A DNA stretch of 64,000 nucleotides from assembly GCA_028689025.1 (NCBI GenBank), contig JAQTXA010000002.1, positions 124,001 through 188,000 of the forward strand, given 5' to 3'. The position numbers and the translations under genes were made by a program. Below the pieces are notes generated by a model. It saw only the letters and a list, made by a program, of their open reading frames with translations. It was not told the DNA's origin and ran no database searches. Below are positions 46,412 to 55,353 of the stretch, one piece after another. Positions within the stretch are counted from its first letter, which is position 1, and each line of letters begins with the position of its first letter. This DNA comes from Aliarcobacter sp. GTDB taxonomy: Bacteria; Campylobacterota; Campylobacteria; Campylobacterales; Arcobacteraceae.

Positions 46412-46905
46412 TTTAGTCTTCTTTCAATTCCATATTTTACCTCGTAAACTTCATCACAAAGTTTTGCTAACTCTTGGCCGATAAGTCCTGAAAAATCCAC
46501 AAATTTTCGTGATTCTTTATCTAAAGGAATTATTCCACATGAGACATCATTTAAAATAAAAATGATATTTGCATCAATTTGGCAAATCTTTTGGAGTTGA
46601 GTTTTTAAGGCTTCTTCACTATTTTCAAGATTATTAAAAAGCCACATAGAGACACAATCAATTAGATATGTTTTATTTGATTCTACAATTTTTACTAAAT
46701 CTTTTGGCTCTTCGATTGTATAAAAATTTTCTTCTCTTTCATTTATATGTTTATTGATTCTATCTTGCATAGAATCATCACCAAAAGAGTTATCATAAGT
46801 TGCCACATAATATGGTTTTTCATCTTTTGATAATTCTAAAGCCTTTTTGATTCCAGCTTTTGTTTTTCCTGATTTTTGTCCACCAAAATAAAATACTTTC
46901 ATCAT
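46408..46905 (-). CDS. cobU: Adenosylcobinamide kinase/guanylyltransferase
   Basis: 165 residues. P-loop GGQKSGKT (8-15) near the start, INKHINEREENFYTIEEP, VDCVSMWLFNNL-type Walker B and DVSCGIIPLDKESRKFVDFSGLIGQ, the CobU signature. It phosphorylates adenosylcobinamide and adds GMP. Four-base overlap with marC and cobS. Confidence 0.93.
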   Translation of the reverse strand: MMKVFYFGGQKSGKTKAGIKKALELSKDEKPYYVATYDNSFGDDSMQDRINKHINEREENFYTIEEPKDLVKIVESNKTYLIDCVSMWLFNNLENSEEALKTQLQKICQIDANIIFILNDVSCGIIPLDKESRKFVDFSGLIGQELAKLCDEVYEVKYGIERRLK

Positions 46906-47501
46906 AATCCTAAAAAGTTTTTAATACCAGTAAATACAATTTGAGCTGAAAGTGCAGCCAAAATAAGTCCAGTAATTTTTGAAATAACTAAAAGACCTTG
47001 TTTTCCCATCATTCTTTCAAAAACACTTGAACTATAAAGCATAAAACCTATTACTAAAACAGCACTAATTAAGGCTAAACTTCCCATAATCATAGAAGAA
47101 GTATTTTCAAAAGTAGCACCCATTACAAGTAAAATACCAATAGTTCCAGGTCCAACAATAACAGGAATTGATAAAGGAACAACAGCTAATTGGAGTACAT
47201 CTTTATCCCCAACTTTTGCACTATCTTTACTCCCTTTTACCAACTCAACAGCTGTTAAAAATAGTAAAGCTCCAGCTCCTATTCTAAAAGCATCTAAAGT
47301 AATTCCAAAAATTGAGAATATATGTTTACCAAAAAATAACAATATCAAACTTGTAATAATTACTGAAATAGTCACTTTAATAGCTAAAGCTTTTTTCTCT
47401 TTTGCACTTGCCTCTTGAGTAACTGTTAAAAATACTGTCAAAGCAAAAAACGGTGCCATAATAAAGAACATTTTTAAAAATGTTGAAATAAATAAATCCA
47501 T
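46902..47501 (-). CDS. MarC-family membrane protein
   Basis: 199 residues, six spans. Starts at the ATG at 47501, seven bases after AGGAT; a longer frame to 47564 would run into the hydrolase gene. MarC/UPF0056 motifs: FFALTVFL, GAGALLFLTAVELV and the PLSIPVIVGPGTIG signature. The function of the family is unknown. Cotranscribed with cobU by a 4-base overlap, so it may be a passenger in the operon. Confidence 0.88.
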   Translation of the reverse strand: MDLFISTFLKMFFIMAPFFALTVFLTVTQEASAKEKKALAIKVTISVIITSLILLFFGKHIFSIFGITLDAFRIGAGALLFLTAVELVKGSKDSAKVGDKDVLQLAVVPLSIPVIVGPGTIGILLVMGATFENTSSMIMGSLALISAVLVIGFMLYSSSVFERMMGKQGLLVISKITGLILAALSAQIVFTGIKNFLGL

Positions 47502-47514
47502 AAATAATCCTATA

Positions 47515-48135
47515 CTAAAAATATTTTTTAATTGTATCTGTCCAAAGTTTATAAGCTTTCCCATTTAAATGAAGTTCATCATAAGAGTACTCATTTTTTA
47601 GGGTTTTATTTGGAGCTAATATCGTATTTAAATCTATAAATGTTAAATTGTTTTCTTTTGCATATTTTTTTAATTTCTCGTTTAATGCTTCAACTTTTTC
47701 ATTATATTTTGCTGGTTTACTCTCTCCCACAAAAAGAGTTGATTGAATATAAACTTTGATATTTTTTTGTTGTAAATTTTCAATGATTTTTAGATAATTT
47801 GAAAAAACATAATCTACAGATTTTTCTTGAAAAAAATCATTAATACCTATCATAATAAAAGCTTGTTTTAGGTTTTTATTTACACTATCTAGTCTATCTA
47901 ATACACCATCAGTTGTATCGCCTGCGATTCCTCTGTTTTGTATTAAATCATTATTTAACAACTCATTCCATAAACCACCATCGGTTATGGAATCTCCAAT
48001 CATCACTGTTTTATATTTATCATTTTGTTCTAACATCTCAAATTGACTCTTTTTATGTAAATAGTATGGATCTAAATTGGCAGTTGCAAAAGCAAAACTT
48101 GACAATAAAGATAAACTAATAATTATATTTTTCAA
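47515..48135 (-). CDS. Secreted SGNH/GDSL-family hydrolase
   Basis: 206 residues with a signal peptide (1-18). SGNH blocks: GDSITDGG (Ser49), the Gly block RGIAGDTTDG, the Asn block IGINDF, and Asp186-x-x-His189 (DELHLNG). A periplasmic lipase/esterase or carbohydrate esterase is likely; the substrate is unknown. It lies 16 bases after cobT. Confidence 0.87.
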   Translation of the reverse strand: MKNIIISLSLLSSFAFATANLDPYYLHKKSQFEMLEQNDKYKTVMIGDSITDGGLWNELLNNDLIQNRGIAGDTTDGVLDRLDSVNKNLKQAFIMIGINDFFQEKSVDYVFSNYLKIIENLQQKNIKVYIQSTLFVGESKPAKYNEKVEALNEKLKKYAKENNLTFIDLNTILAPNKTLKNEYSYDELHLNGKAYKLWTDTIKKYF

Positions 48136-48151
48136 GGTTTTCTCCTTTTAA

Positions 48152-49216
48152 TTATCCTAAAAAACTCTCTATTTTTTTTGTAACTTGCACTTTTGTTAAA
48201 CCATTAATTGCAGCATAACATAAAGCTCCACCACAACCAACACCCTCTTTTGCTTCACCTTGGTCATAAAGTTTAAGAGCAGGATGAGAAGATTCACTAA
48301 AGTCAAAATCACTTGCATAGGCATTTATAGGAAAATCTAGTTGTTCTAAAAGTGCTTTGATATTTGAGTTTTCATCTTTATTTATCCATTTTGTTGTACA
48401 AAGTGCAAGATTTGAAGAATCAATACTTCCCTCCATACTTCTTAAAACTGAATTTACCACAAGTAAAACAGCCGCCATTTGAGTTCCACCAGCAAGGACA
48501 ATTTTCAGATTATTTGCCCTACTTCCAAGTATAAATCCAGCATTAAAAATAATCATATTATCACTAACACTTGAAAGAATTTCAAATAAATCACCTTTTA
48601 AATCAACTTTTTTTAAAGCTTTTTCAATTGTTTGATTTTTTATATCACTTGGATTATCTTTATATGAACTTGAAAAATATCCTTCACATTCATAAGCTAA
48701 AGCTAAACCTGTTGCATTTGCTGTTGTAGTTCCTGCTGGAATTGATTCTGACAAAATTACATAATCATCAGAAGTTTGAAAATTTTGACCAAATTCAATT
48801 CCTTTTTGGAAAACTTCTAAGGCTGGAATTTTTGCACCATCATCTATTCTGTTACTTGGTTTGATTGCAAAATTATGAATTTTAAAATAATCAATTTGTG
48901 GAACTACATCTAAACCTAAATTTAAAATCTCTATATTTGAATATGGTTTTAATTCGTGAACTGCTCTTGTTATTAGTGCAGGCGTAGGCACACCTTTTGG
49001 AGTTTGAGCAATATCTGGCATTGACCTTACTTCTTTTGTACATAAAAATTCAGCATCTAATGTTGGAGTTAAATATAATTTACCAGGAATTCCAGCTTGT
49101 GAAATATTTGGAATTTCACAAGTTTTTGTTACACTAGCACTTAATAAAAATGTGGCTTTTTTGCCTCTTAAATATTCTATAAAATCTACTTTTCCTAAAA
49201 TTGTTTCAAAGTTCAT
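48152..49216 (-). CDS. cobT: Nicotinate-nucleotide-dimethylbenzimidazole phosphoribosyltransferase-like CobT (TIGR00303/UPF0284 type)
   Basis: 354 residues starting at the ATG at 49216, after an AAGGG site; the frame could extend to 49255 without a ribosome site. It lacks a classical CobT look but has LAGGTQMAAVLLV, SESIPAGTTTANA and the C-terminal GVGCGGALCYA of the TIGR00303/UPF0284 group found in archaea, cyanobacteria and Campylobacterota. The setting with cobUS supports a lower-ligand activation role. Probably the first gene of the ten-gene operon. Confidence 0.85.
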   Translation of the reverse strand: MNFETILGKVDFIEYLRGKKATFLLSASVTKTCEIPNISQAGIPGKLYLTPTLDAEFLCTKEVRSMPDIAQTPKGVPTPALITRAVHELKPYSNIEILNLGLDVVPQIDYFKIHNFAIKPSNRIDDGAKIPALEVFQKGIEFGQNFQTSDDYVILSESIPAGTTTANATGLALAYECEGYFSSSYKDNPSDIKNQTIEKALKKVDLKGDLFEILSSVSDNMIIFNAGFILGSRANNLKIVLAGGTQMAAVLLVVNSVLRSMEGSIDSSNLALCTTKWINKDENSNIKALLEQLDFPINAYASDFDFSESSHPALKLYDQGEAKEGVGCGGALCYAAINGLTKVQVTKKIESFLG

Positions 49217-49273
49217 TTGAACCCTTTTTTTTATAATTTTTGGGAAGTATATCAAATGTTAGATAAATGCCTA

Positions 49274-49315
49274 TTTTATAGTAAACAATTAAAATCAAAT
49301 ATTTTTACTATAAAA
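49274..49315. repeat. 12-base inverted repeat between divergent genes
   Basis: TTTTATAGTAAA (49274-49285) and its exact complement (49304-49315), 18 bases apart, between cobT and the DASS transporter. A possible operator or hairpin; no cobalamin riboswitch features are present. Confidence 0.45.
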
Positions 49316-49372
49316 ATGAATAAATATTCACTTTTAAAACCTATTTTAAACCTTATTGTAACCTAAAAATTA

Positions 49373-49378
49373 TATAAT
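49373..49378 (+). promoter_or_regulatory. Candidate -10 element for the DASS transporter
   Basis: TATAAT, 25 bases before the ATG at 49404, followed by a strong AGGAGG ribosome site. Confidence 0.5.
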
Positions 49379-49403
49379 ATAAAAAATTCATTAGGAGGAT
49401 TTT

Positions 49404-50810
49404 ATGTCTAGTCAAACAATTAAAATGATTATTCCTGTTGCTGTTTTAGTAATCTTTTGGTTTATTCCAGCACCAGAGGGTTTAACAGCTGATGCATGGC
49501 ATTTTATGGCAATATTTTTTGCTGTTGTTGTAGGTCTTATTATTGAGCCAGTTCCCGCTGCTCTAATTGGATTTGTAGGTATTTCACTAGTAGCTGCGCT
49601 TGGGTTAATTGGAAATCCAAAAGAGAGTATTACTTGGGCACTATCAGGTTTTTCAAATAGTGTTATTTGGTTAATTTTTGCAGCATTTATGTTCGCACTT
49701 GGTTACAAAAAAACAGGTCTTGGAAAAAGGGTTTCATTAATTATGATTAAATATATGGGGAAAAGTTCACTTGGTCTTGGATACGCAGTTGCTTTTTCAG
49801 ATTTAGTTTTATCACCATTTATGCCATCAAATACAGCAAGAAGTGCAGGAACTATCTATCCAGTTGCTTCAAACATTCCTTTGATTTTTGATTCAACACC
49901 TGAAAATGAGCCAAGAAAACTTGGAGCTTATATCTCTTGGGTTGCAATTGCAACAACTTGTGTAACAAGTTCAATGTTTTTAACAGCACTTGCACCAAAC
50001 TTACTTGCAGTTGATTTAATCAATAAAGGTACAGGACATATGATTTCATGGGGAGCATGGGCTTCTATTATGTTACCACTTATGATTCCATTGTTTTTAT
50101 TAACTCCTTGGTTAGTTTATGTTGTATATCCACCTACTCAAAAAACTTCTCCTGAAGCTCCAGCTTGGGCTGCTGAAGAGTTAAGAAAATTAGGAGGAAT
50201 CACTTCAAAAGAACTTTTAATGGCAGGACTTGCTCTTGTTGCACTTGCTCTTTGGATTTTTAGTAAAGAATTAGGAATTGACTCAACAACAACAGCTATT
50301 TCAGTAGTTTCAATTATGGTTTTAGCAAATGTAATTACTTGGGATGATGTTATTTCAAATAAAGCTGCATTTAACGTATTTATTTGGTTTGCTTCACTTG
50401 TTGCAATGGCAGCAGGACTTAAAAAAGTTGGTGTTTTAGATTGGATTGGAAAAAGTACAGAAGTATATCTATCAGGTATGAGTCCAACTATGCTTATTAT
50501 TTCAATGTTATTTTTGTTCTTTATATTACACTACTTCTTTGCAAGTACAACAGCGCATACAACAGCTCTTATGCCAATATTCTTAGCAATTGCAGTAAAA
50601 CTAATGACACCTGAACAATTAATTCCTTTTAGTATTTTATTAGCGGGAAGTTTAGGGGTTATGGGTATTATAACTCCATATGCAACTGGACCATCACCAA
50701 TTTGGTATGGAGCAGGATATATATCTCAAGGAAGATGGTGGGCATTAGGTGCTATCTTTGGAGCTTTATATTTAGCAGCTATTATTATTGGGGCTTTAAT
50801 ATTTATTTAA
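49404..50810 (+). CDS. DASS-family anion (dicarboxylate) transporter
   Basis: A 468-residue permease with about 11-12 spans. Two SNT-type substrate/sodium motifs: PFMPSNTARSAGTIYP and FFASTTAHTTALMPIF; WAFAFALGYKK-like first half, and CitT/2-oxoglutarate-malate translocator style ending (GPSPIWYGAGYISQGRWW). Likely substrates are di- or tricarboxylates with sodium or in antiport. Single gene with its own promoter and terminator. Confidence 0.9.
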   Translation: MSSQTIKMIIPVAVLVIFWFIPAPEGLTADAWHFMAIFFAVVVGLIIEPVPAALIGFVGISLVAALGLIGNPKESITWALSGFSNSVIWLIFAAFMFALGYKKTGLGKRVSLIMIKYMGKSSLGLGYAVAFSDLVLSPFMPSNTARSAGTIYPVASNIPLIFDSTPENEPRKLGAYISWVAIATTCVTSSMFLTALAPNLLAVDLINKGTGHMISWGAWASIMLPLMIPLFLLTPWLVYVVYPPTQKTSPEAPAWAAEELRKLGGITSKELLMAGLALVALALWIFSKELGIDSTTTAISVVSIMVLANVITWDDVISNKAAFNVFIWFASLVAMAAGLKKVGVLDWIGKSTEVYLSGMSPTMLIISMLFLFFILHYFFASTTAHTTALMPIFLAIAVKLMTPEQLIPFSILLAGSLGVMGIITPYATGPSPIWYGAGYISQGRWWALGAIFGALYLAAIIIGALIFI

Positions 50811-50814
50811 AAGA

Positions 50815-50845
50815 ATTTAAAAGAGAGTTTTTCTCTCTTTTAAAT
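50815..50845. terminator. Bidirectional terminator
   Basis: Perfect 13-base stem (ATTTAAAAGAGAG) and T5 loop between the DASS gene and the converging TauE gene; it overlaps the TauE stop codon. Confidence 0.8.
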
Positions 50846-51586
50846 AATTGTTTGGTAAACCAAAACACAAGCTATTAAAAATAGTACTACTTTTACAACT
50901 TTTCTATAACTCTCTTGGGGAATTTTATTTTTTAATTTAAGTCCTATAAACATTGCAAATACCACAACTATCAAACTACTAAATGAAATAGTTAACAACT
51001 CTTGATTAAATGAACCATGAAGAGTAAACAGAACTATTTGAATTACTTTTCCAAATAAGAAACATAAATTTGTTGATTGAATTATCTCTTTTTTTGTATG
51101 TTTTGATTCAAGGGAATAGATGATTAGAATTGAAGCCATAACATTTGTTAAACCACCAATTATTCCAGCAACCAAACCAAATACTACCATTGATAAAGTT
51201 TTCTTTTCTCTAATCCAAAACATCTGTATTTTAAATTTTTGAATGAATAGATATAAGAATATTGAAAGAGCTAATAATAATTTAAAAAGTTCAGAACTGC
51301 TATATATCAGTATTTGTGTACCAATTGCACTTCCAATCATGCCAATAAGTGCCAAGGGATAAAATCTTTTTATGGCTTGTAAAAAATTTCCCTCACTATA
51401 TATACTAATAAGATTAATCAAAAGCGTTGGAATTGCAATATATAAAATAGCAGTTTTCATATCTGTAACCATTGCTAAAAGTGGCGTTGCAATCATTGGA
51501 AAACCAAAACCAATGCTTCCATGAACCAAAGAAGAAATGAAAATTATACTTGAAAAAATGATTAAAAAGTCAGTGTTTAAATCCAT
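50840..51586 (-). CDS. TauE/SafE-family permease
   Basis: 248 residues, eight hydrophobic spans. Both halves carry the short family motif: HGSIGFGFPMIATPLLA near the start and GLVAGIIGGLTNVMASILII in the middle. TauE/SafE proteins are implicated in export or uptake of sulfur-containing anions, but substrates vary. Single gene facing a terminator. Confidence 0.87.
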   Translation of the reverse strand: MDLNTDFLIIFSSIIFISSLVHGSIGFGFPMIATPLLAMVTDMKTAILYIAIPTLLINLISIYSEGNFLQAIKRFYPLALIGMIGSAIGTQILIYSSSELFKLLLALSIFLYLFIQKFKIQMFWIREKKTLSMVVFGLVAGIIGGLTNVMASILIIYSLESKHTKKEIIQSTNLCFLFGKVIQIVLFTLHGSFNQELLTISFSSLIVVVFAMFIGLKLKNKIPQESYRKVVKVVLFLIACVLVYQTII

Positions 51587-51636
51587 AATAAATCCTAAAA
51601 AATTTATTATAGAGAAATTTTATTAAAGAGCAGGTA

Positions 51637-51661
51637 TTAAAAGAGGAAATTCCTCTTTTAA
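51637..51661. terminator. Hairpin after dsbD
   Basis: TTAAAAGAGGA and its complement, 3-base loop, overlapping the dsbD stop. Confidence 0.65.
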
Positions 51662-53397
51662 AAATTTTTATTTATAATTTCTAACAAATCTTTTGGATTT
51701 TTATATCCAACTATTTTTGAAGATTTTATTTCATTTTTGTTTTTGTCCCAAAAGATAATTCCAGGAGGTCCAACTATTGAAAACATCTTTTGTAAAGCTT
51801 TATCTTCATCACTATTAGCTGTAACATCAGCTTGTAGAAGTGTGAAATTTTGAAGTTTTTTAATAACCTCTTCATCTTTAAAAGTTATCTCTTCAAACTC
51901 TTTACAAGCCACACACCAAGAAGCCCAGAAATCTAGGAGTACTGGTTTATCTGACTCTTTGATTGCTTGATTTAACTCTTCAATGTTTTTAATTTTTTTA
52001 AAAACTAATTTTTCACTCGAAGATTGAACAGTAGTTGATGAAGTAAATTTTTCCAAAGGATTTAGAGGATTTGTGCCACCACTTACTGCTCCCACAAATA
52101 AAATCACACCTAAAAGAAAAATCACTAAAGTAATTAATTGAGCAATGATATGTTTATAAATTTTTAAATAAATTGCACTTCCTAGAAATAAAATAGCCCA
52201 TAAATAGATAATTACACTTGCATCTAAAACTCTATCAAGAAGCCAAATAGCAACTCCTAACATTACAATTCCAAAAATTCTAGTAATTCCTTCCATCCAA
52301 CCACCAGGTTTTGGCATAAATTTACCAGCTCCAAGTCCTATAAGTAATAAAGGAACTCCCATTCCTAAACTCATAACAAACAAAGCCAATCCACCTAAAA
52401 GTGCATTACCAGTTTGACCAATGTAAACTAAAGCACCAGCAAGTGGAGGAGCAACGCAAGGTCCAACAATTAAAGCTGATAAGAATCCCATAATTGCAAT
52501 TCCAGCAATTCCTTGTTTCTCTTTTCCATCTGTAGTTTTATTTAATTTTGATTGAATACTTTGAGGAAGTTTTATCTCAAAATATCCAAACATTGAAAAT
52601 GCAAGTGCTACAAAGATAAGGGCAAAAGCCACTAAAACATAAGGATTTTGAAGTGCCACTTGTAAGTTTGCTCCAAAAACTCCTGCAATTACTCCTGCAA
52701 TTGTGTAAGCCACACTCATTGAAAGCACATAAACCAAAGATAAGAAGAATCCACGACTTGCTGTCATACTCTCTTTTTGTGAAGCTCCTACAATAATAGA
52801 AGATAAAATTGGAATCATAGGAAAAACACAAGGAGTTAAAGATAATAATAATCCAAATCCAAAAAATGTAATTAAAACAAATAAGAGATTTCCATCTTTT
52901 AAACTAGAGGCAATTGAATCTGTCTCATTTAATGAAACTATTTTTTGCTCATCTTTTTTAACTTCAACTTTTGAAGTTTTTGCTTCTAATGTTAATAAAT
53001 ATTTCTCACTAATTGGAGCATAACAAAGTCCAAGTTTTGAACAACCTTGGAATTTAACTTCTATTTCATACTGCGTTGATTCAATTTTTGATTTTAATAA
53101 CTCATAAGGAATAGTCAAATTCAAATCATCAAAATGAACAATAAACTCTTCATAAGCTACTGGCTTTGGAATATTTAACTCTTTTGTAATCTCAATTTTC
53201 TCAGGTTTAGAGATAAAAACCTTAAATTTATCATCATATAAATAGATATCTTTCCCAAGCTTTAATTTAAAATCTAAACTGTCTTGATTTTTTGTGAAAG
53301 TTGGAATAAAAGCCTCATTTGGTTCTAAAAATGATTGATTTAATCCAGCAGAAAATGAATATATAAAAATAGCTAATAGTAGTAAAATCTTTTTCAT
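51658..53397 (-). CDS. dsbD: Thiol:disulfide interchange protein DsbD
   Basis: 579 residues, the full three-part form. Signal peptide (about 1-17), N-terminal alpha domain with Cys119 and Cys125 (CSKLGLCYAP), an eight-span CcdA-like domain with SLTPCVFPMIPI and GPCVAPPLAG, and a C-terminal thioredoxin domain with Cys495-x-x-Cys498 (WCVAC). It passes electrons from cytosolic thioredoxin to periplasmic proteins, for example in cytochrome c maturation. Lies 3 bases after a secreted thioredoxin. Confidence 0.95.
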   Translation of the reverse strand: MKKILLLLAIFIYSFSAGLNQSFLEPNEAFIPTFTKNQDSLDFKLKLGKDIYLYDDKFKVFISKPEKIEITKELNIPKPVAYEEFIVHFDDLNLTIPYELLKSKIESTQYEIEVKFQGCSKLGLCYAPISEKYLLTLEAKTSKVEVKKDEQKIVSLNETDSIASSLKDGNLLFVLITFFGFGLLLSLTPCVFPMIPILSSIIVGASQKESMTASRGFFLSLVYVLSMSVAYTIAGVIAGVFGANLQVALQNPYVLVAFALIFVALAFSMFGYFEIKLPQSIQSKLNKTTDGKEKQGIAGIAIMGFLSALIVGPCVAPPLAGALVYIGQTGNALLGGLALFVMSLGMGVPLLLIGLGAGKFMPKPGGWMEGITRIFGIVMLGVAIWLLDRVLDASVIIYLWAILFLGSAIYLKIYKHIIAQLITLVIFLLGVILFVGAVSGGTNPLNPLEKFTSSTTVQSSSEKLVFKKIKNIEELNQAIKESDKPVLLDFWASWCVACKEFEEITFKDEEVIKKLQNFTLLQADVTANSDEDKALQKMFSIVGPPGIIFWDKNKNEIKSSKIVGYKNPKDLLEIINKNF

Positions 53398-53400
53398 TTA

Positions 53401-53769
53401 TTATCTTAATTTAAAATTTTCTTTTGATGCTTGAAGTAACTCTTCAGAAGTTAAAACACCAACATAATCTTTTACTACTTTACCATTTTTAAAATACATT
53501 ATAGTTGGTAGTCTCGAAACTCCATATTTTTTTGCAAGAGCTAATTCATCATCAACATTCACTTTGTAAACTTGAACATTATCTGGTTTTGTAATATCAA
53601 AATCTTCAAAATTGTTTGCAACAATTTTACAAGGAGGACACCATGGGGCATAAAAATCTACTATTACATTTTTATCTTTTATTTTATCTTCAAAATTATT
53701 TATATTTAACTCTTCGTATGCAAAAAGAGTTGCTACACTAATTAAAAATATTAAAAATATTTTCTTCAT
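53401..53769 (-). CDS. Secreted thioredoxin-fold protein
   Basis: 122 residues with a signal peptide (1-17) and the active site WCPPC (Cys44, Cys47), then cis-Pro in SRLPTIMYF. Probably a periplasmic reductant recharged by DsbD, which is in the same unit. Confidence 0.9.
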   Translation of the reverse strand: MKKIFLIFLISVATLFAYEELNINNFEDKIKDKNVIVDFYAPWCPPCKIVANNFEDFDITKPDNVQVYKVNVDDELALAKKYGVSRLPTIMYFKNGKVVKDYVGVLTSEELLQASKENFKLR

Positions 53770-53916
53770 TATTATTTGCCTTTTATTTTTTTTTATTATA
53801 TTTAATATTTGTAAAGAGTTTGTTTACATCAGATTTTATAATTTTATATTCATTCAAATATATAAGATTTTATTATAAAGTATATGTTAACATTCACTTT
53901 TATTAAAAGGAATTTT

Positions 53917-54273
53917 ATGAATAATTTAGTTGATTTACAGCCTAAGATAGTTGAAAAAATGATTGAAGATAATATTATAATGATTGATGTTAGAAGAGAA
54001 GATGAATGGAAAAGAACTGGAATTGTAAAAAATTCTCATCTAATAACTTTTTTTGATGATTTTGGTGAGTATGATATTGAAAAATGGATGGCTGAATTTG
54101 AGAAACTTGTAACTTCAAAAGACCAAACTTTTGTTTTGATTTGTGCCCACGCAAATAGAACTAGAAATATTGGAAATTTTTTAATTGAGCAAGGTTATAA
54201 AAATACAGCTCATCTATATGGTGGTATGGCGTTATGGGCTCAAGAGTTAAGAGAAACTATCCCTTATAAGTAA
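53917..54273 (+). CDS. Rhodanese-domain protein
   Basis: 118 residues, single rhodanese domain. IDVRREDEWKRTGIV near the start and the active-site loop CAHANR (Cys76 to Arg81). I start at the ATG at 53917, six bases after AAAGGA. Cytosolic; sulfur carrier or thiosulfate sulfurtransferase, partner unknown. Confidence 0.87.
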   Translation: MNNLVDLQPKIVEKMIEDNIIMIDVRREDEWKRTGIVKNSHLITFFDDFGEYDIEKWMAEFEKLVTSKDQTFVLICAHANRTRNIGNFLIEQGYKNTAHLYGGMALWAQELRETIPYK

Positions 54274-54280
54274 GACCTTT

Positions 54281-54302
54281 AAGAAGCTAACTCTAGCTTC
54301 TT
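54281..54302. terminator. Bidirectional terminator
   Basis: 9-base stem AAGAAGCTA with ACTC loop between converging genes, touching the AspA-like stop. Confidence 0.7.
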
Positions 54303-55347
54303 ATTCAATAATTTCTTCATTATGCAACTCATAAAACTCACTTTGCCGAACAGCATTTTCGTTAAAATATTCTAGTTTTGTCTCCGCACTCTCAAGATTT
54401 TTTAGTTTTGCTATATGAAAAACAGCATCCCCTTCTTGAACAAGGGGAATTTCAGTTTTTCCTATAATTACCCCATCAAATAAAGCTTTTATTTCAAAAC
54501 TATCATCACCCATAGGTTCATCAATAAAAGCAATGATTTCATCTTTTTTAACAGTATCACCTAAAGCTTTTATAGTTCGTAACATTCCACTCTCACTTGA
54601 ACGAATCCAAGTACTAAATTTTGCAACAATAGGAGATTTAAAATCTTTTTTTCTAGCAACACTAGGAAGCATACTCATTTCTCTAAGAACATTTATTATT
54701 CCCTTTACTCCGATTCGAATAGAAATCTCATGGAATCTTAAAGCTTCACCAGCTTCATAGAGTAAAATAGGAACTCCACTATCTTGGGCAACTGCTCTTA
54801 ATGAACCATCCCTTAATTCTGAATGCAAAACAACTGGTGCTTGGAAAGATTTTGCTAGATTAAAAGTGTATTCATCATCGATATTTGTTCGTAGTTGGGG
54901 AAGATTTGATTTATGAATTGAAGCTGTATGTAAATCAATTCCTAAATCACATTTACATACTATTTCATCAAAAAATATTTTTGCAACTCTACTTGCTAGT
55001 GAGCCTTTTATGCTTCCGGGGAAACTTCTATTTAAATCTCTTCTATCTGGCAAATATCGTGAAAGATTCATTATTCCATAGACATTTACAATGGGAACTA
55101 AAATCAATGTTCCTTTTAGTTTATTAAGAATACTAAGTTTTCTTAATCTTCTAATTATTTCAATCCCATTTAATTCATCCCCATGAATTGCAGCACTAAT
55201 AAAAACAACTGGCCCATCTTTTTTTCCTCTTATAATATTAATAGGAAGATTCGTAGGAGTATTATAAAGTTTTGGTAATTCTAAATTTATTGTTGTTCTA
55301 GTTCCATTTAAAATTTCTGTTCCAGCAATTATTAATTTTAAGGGCAT
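54301..55347 (-). CDS. Succinylglutamate desuccinylase/aspartoacylase-family zinc hydrolase
   Basis: 348 residues. Zinc ligands His55 and Glu58 in HGDELNGIE and a third His in DLHTAS; then YEAGEALRFHE with the likely catalytic Glu. A C-terminal lipoyl-like beta domain (about 250-330: SSESGMLRTIKALGDTVKKDEI) is common in this subfamily. Six bases after rimK. The trio RimB-RimK-AspA suggests peptide-tail or glutamate-ligation turnover. Confidence 0.85.
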   Translation of the reverse strand: MPLKLIIAGTEILNGTRTTINLELPKLYNTPTNLPINIIRGKKDGPVVFISAAIHGDELNGIEIIRRLRKLSILNKLKGTLILVPIVNVYGIMNLSRYLPDRRDLNRSFPGSIKGSLASRVAKIFFDEIVCKCDLGIDLHTASIHKSNLPQLRTNIDDEYTFNLAKSFQAPVVLHSELRDGSLRAVAQDSGVPILLYEAGEALRFHEISIRIGVKGIINVLREMSMLPSVARKKDFKSPIVAKFSTWIRSSESGMLRTIKALGDTVKKDEIIAFIDEPMGDDSFEIKALFDGVIIGKTEIPLVQEGDAVFHIAKLKNLESAETKLEYFNENAVRQSEFYELHNEEIIE

Positions 55348-55353
55348 TTCTTC

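Noticed and set aside
49217-49403. Cobalamin riboswitch upstream of cobT
   Set aside because: I looked for the B12-box pattern and pairing; only an AT-rich inverted repeat is present.
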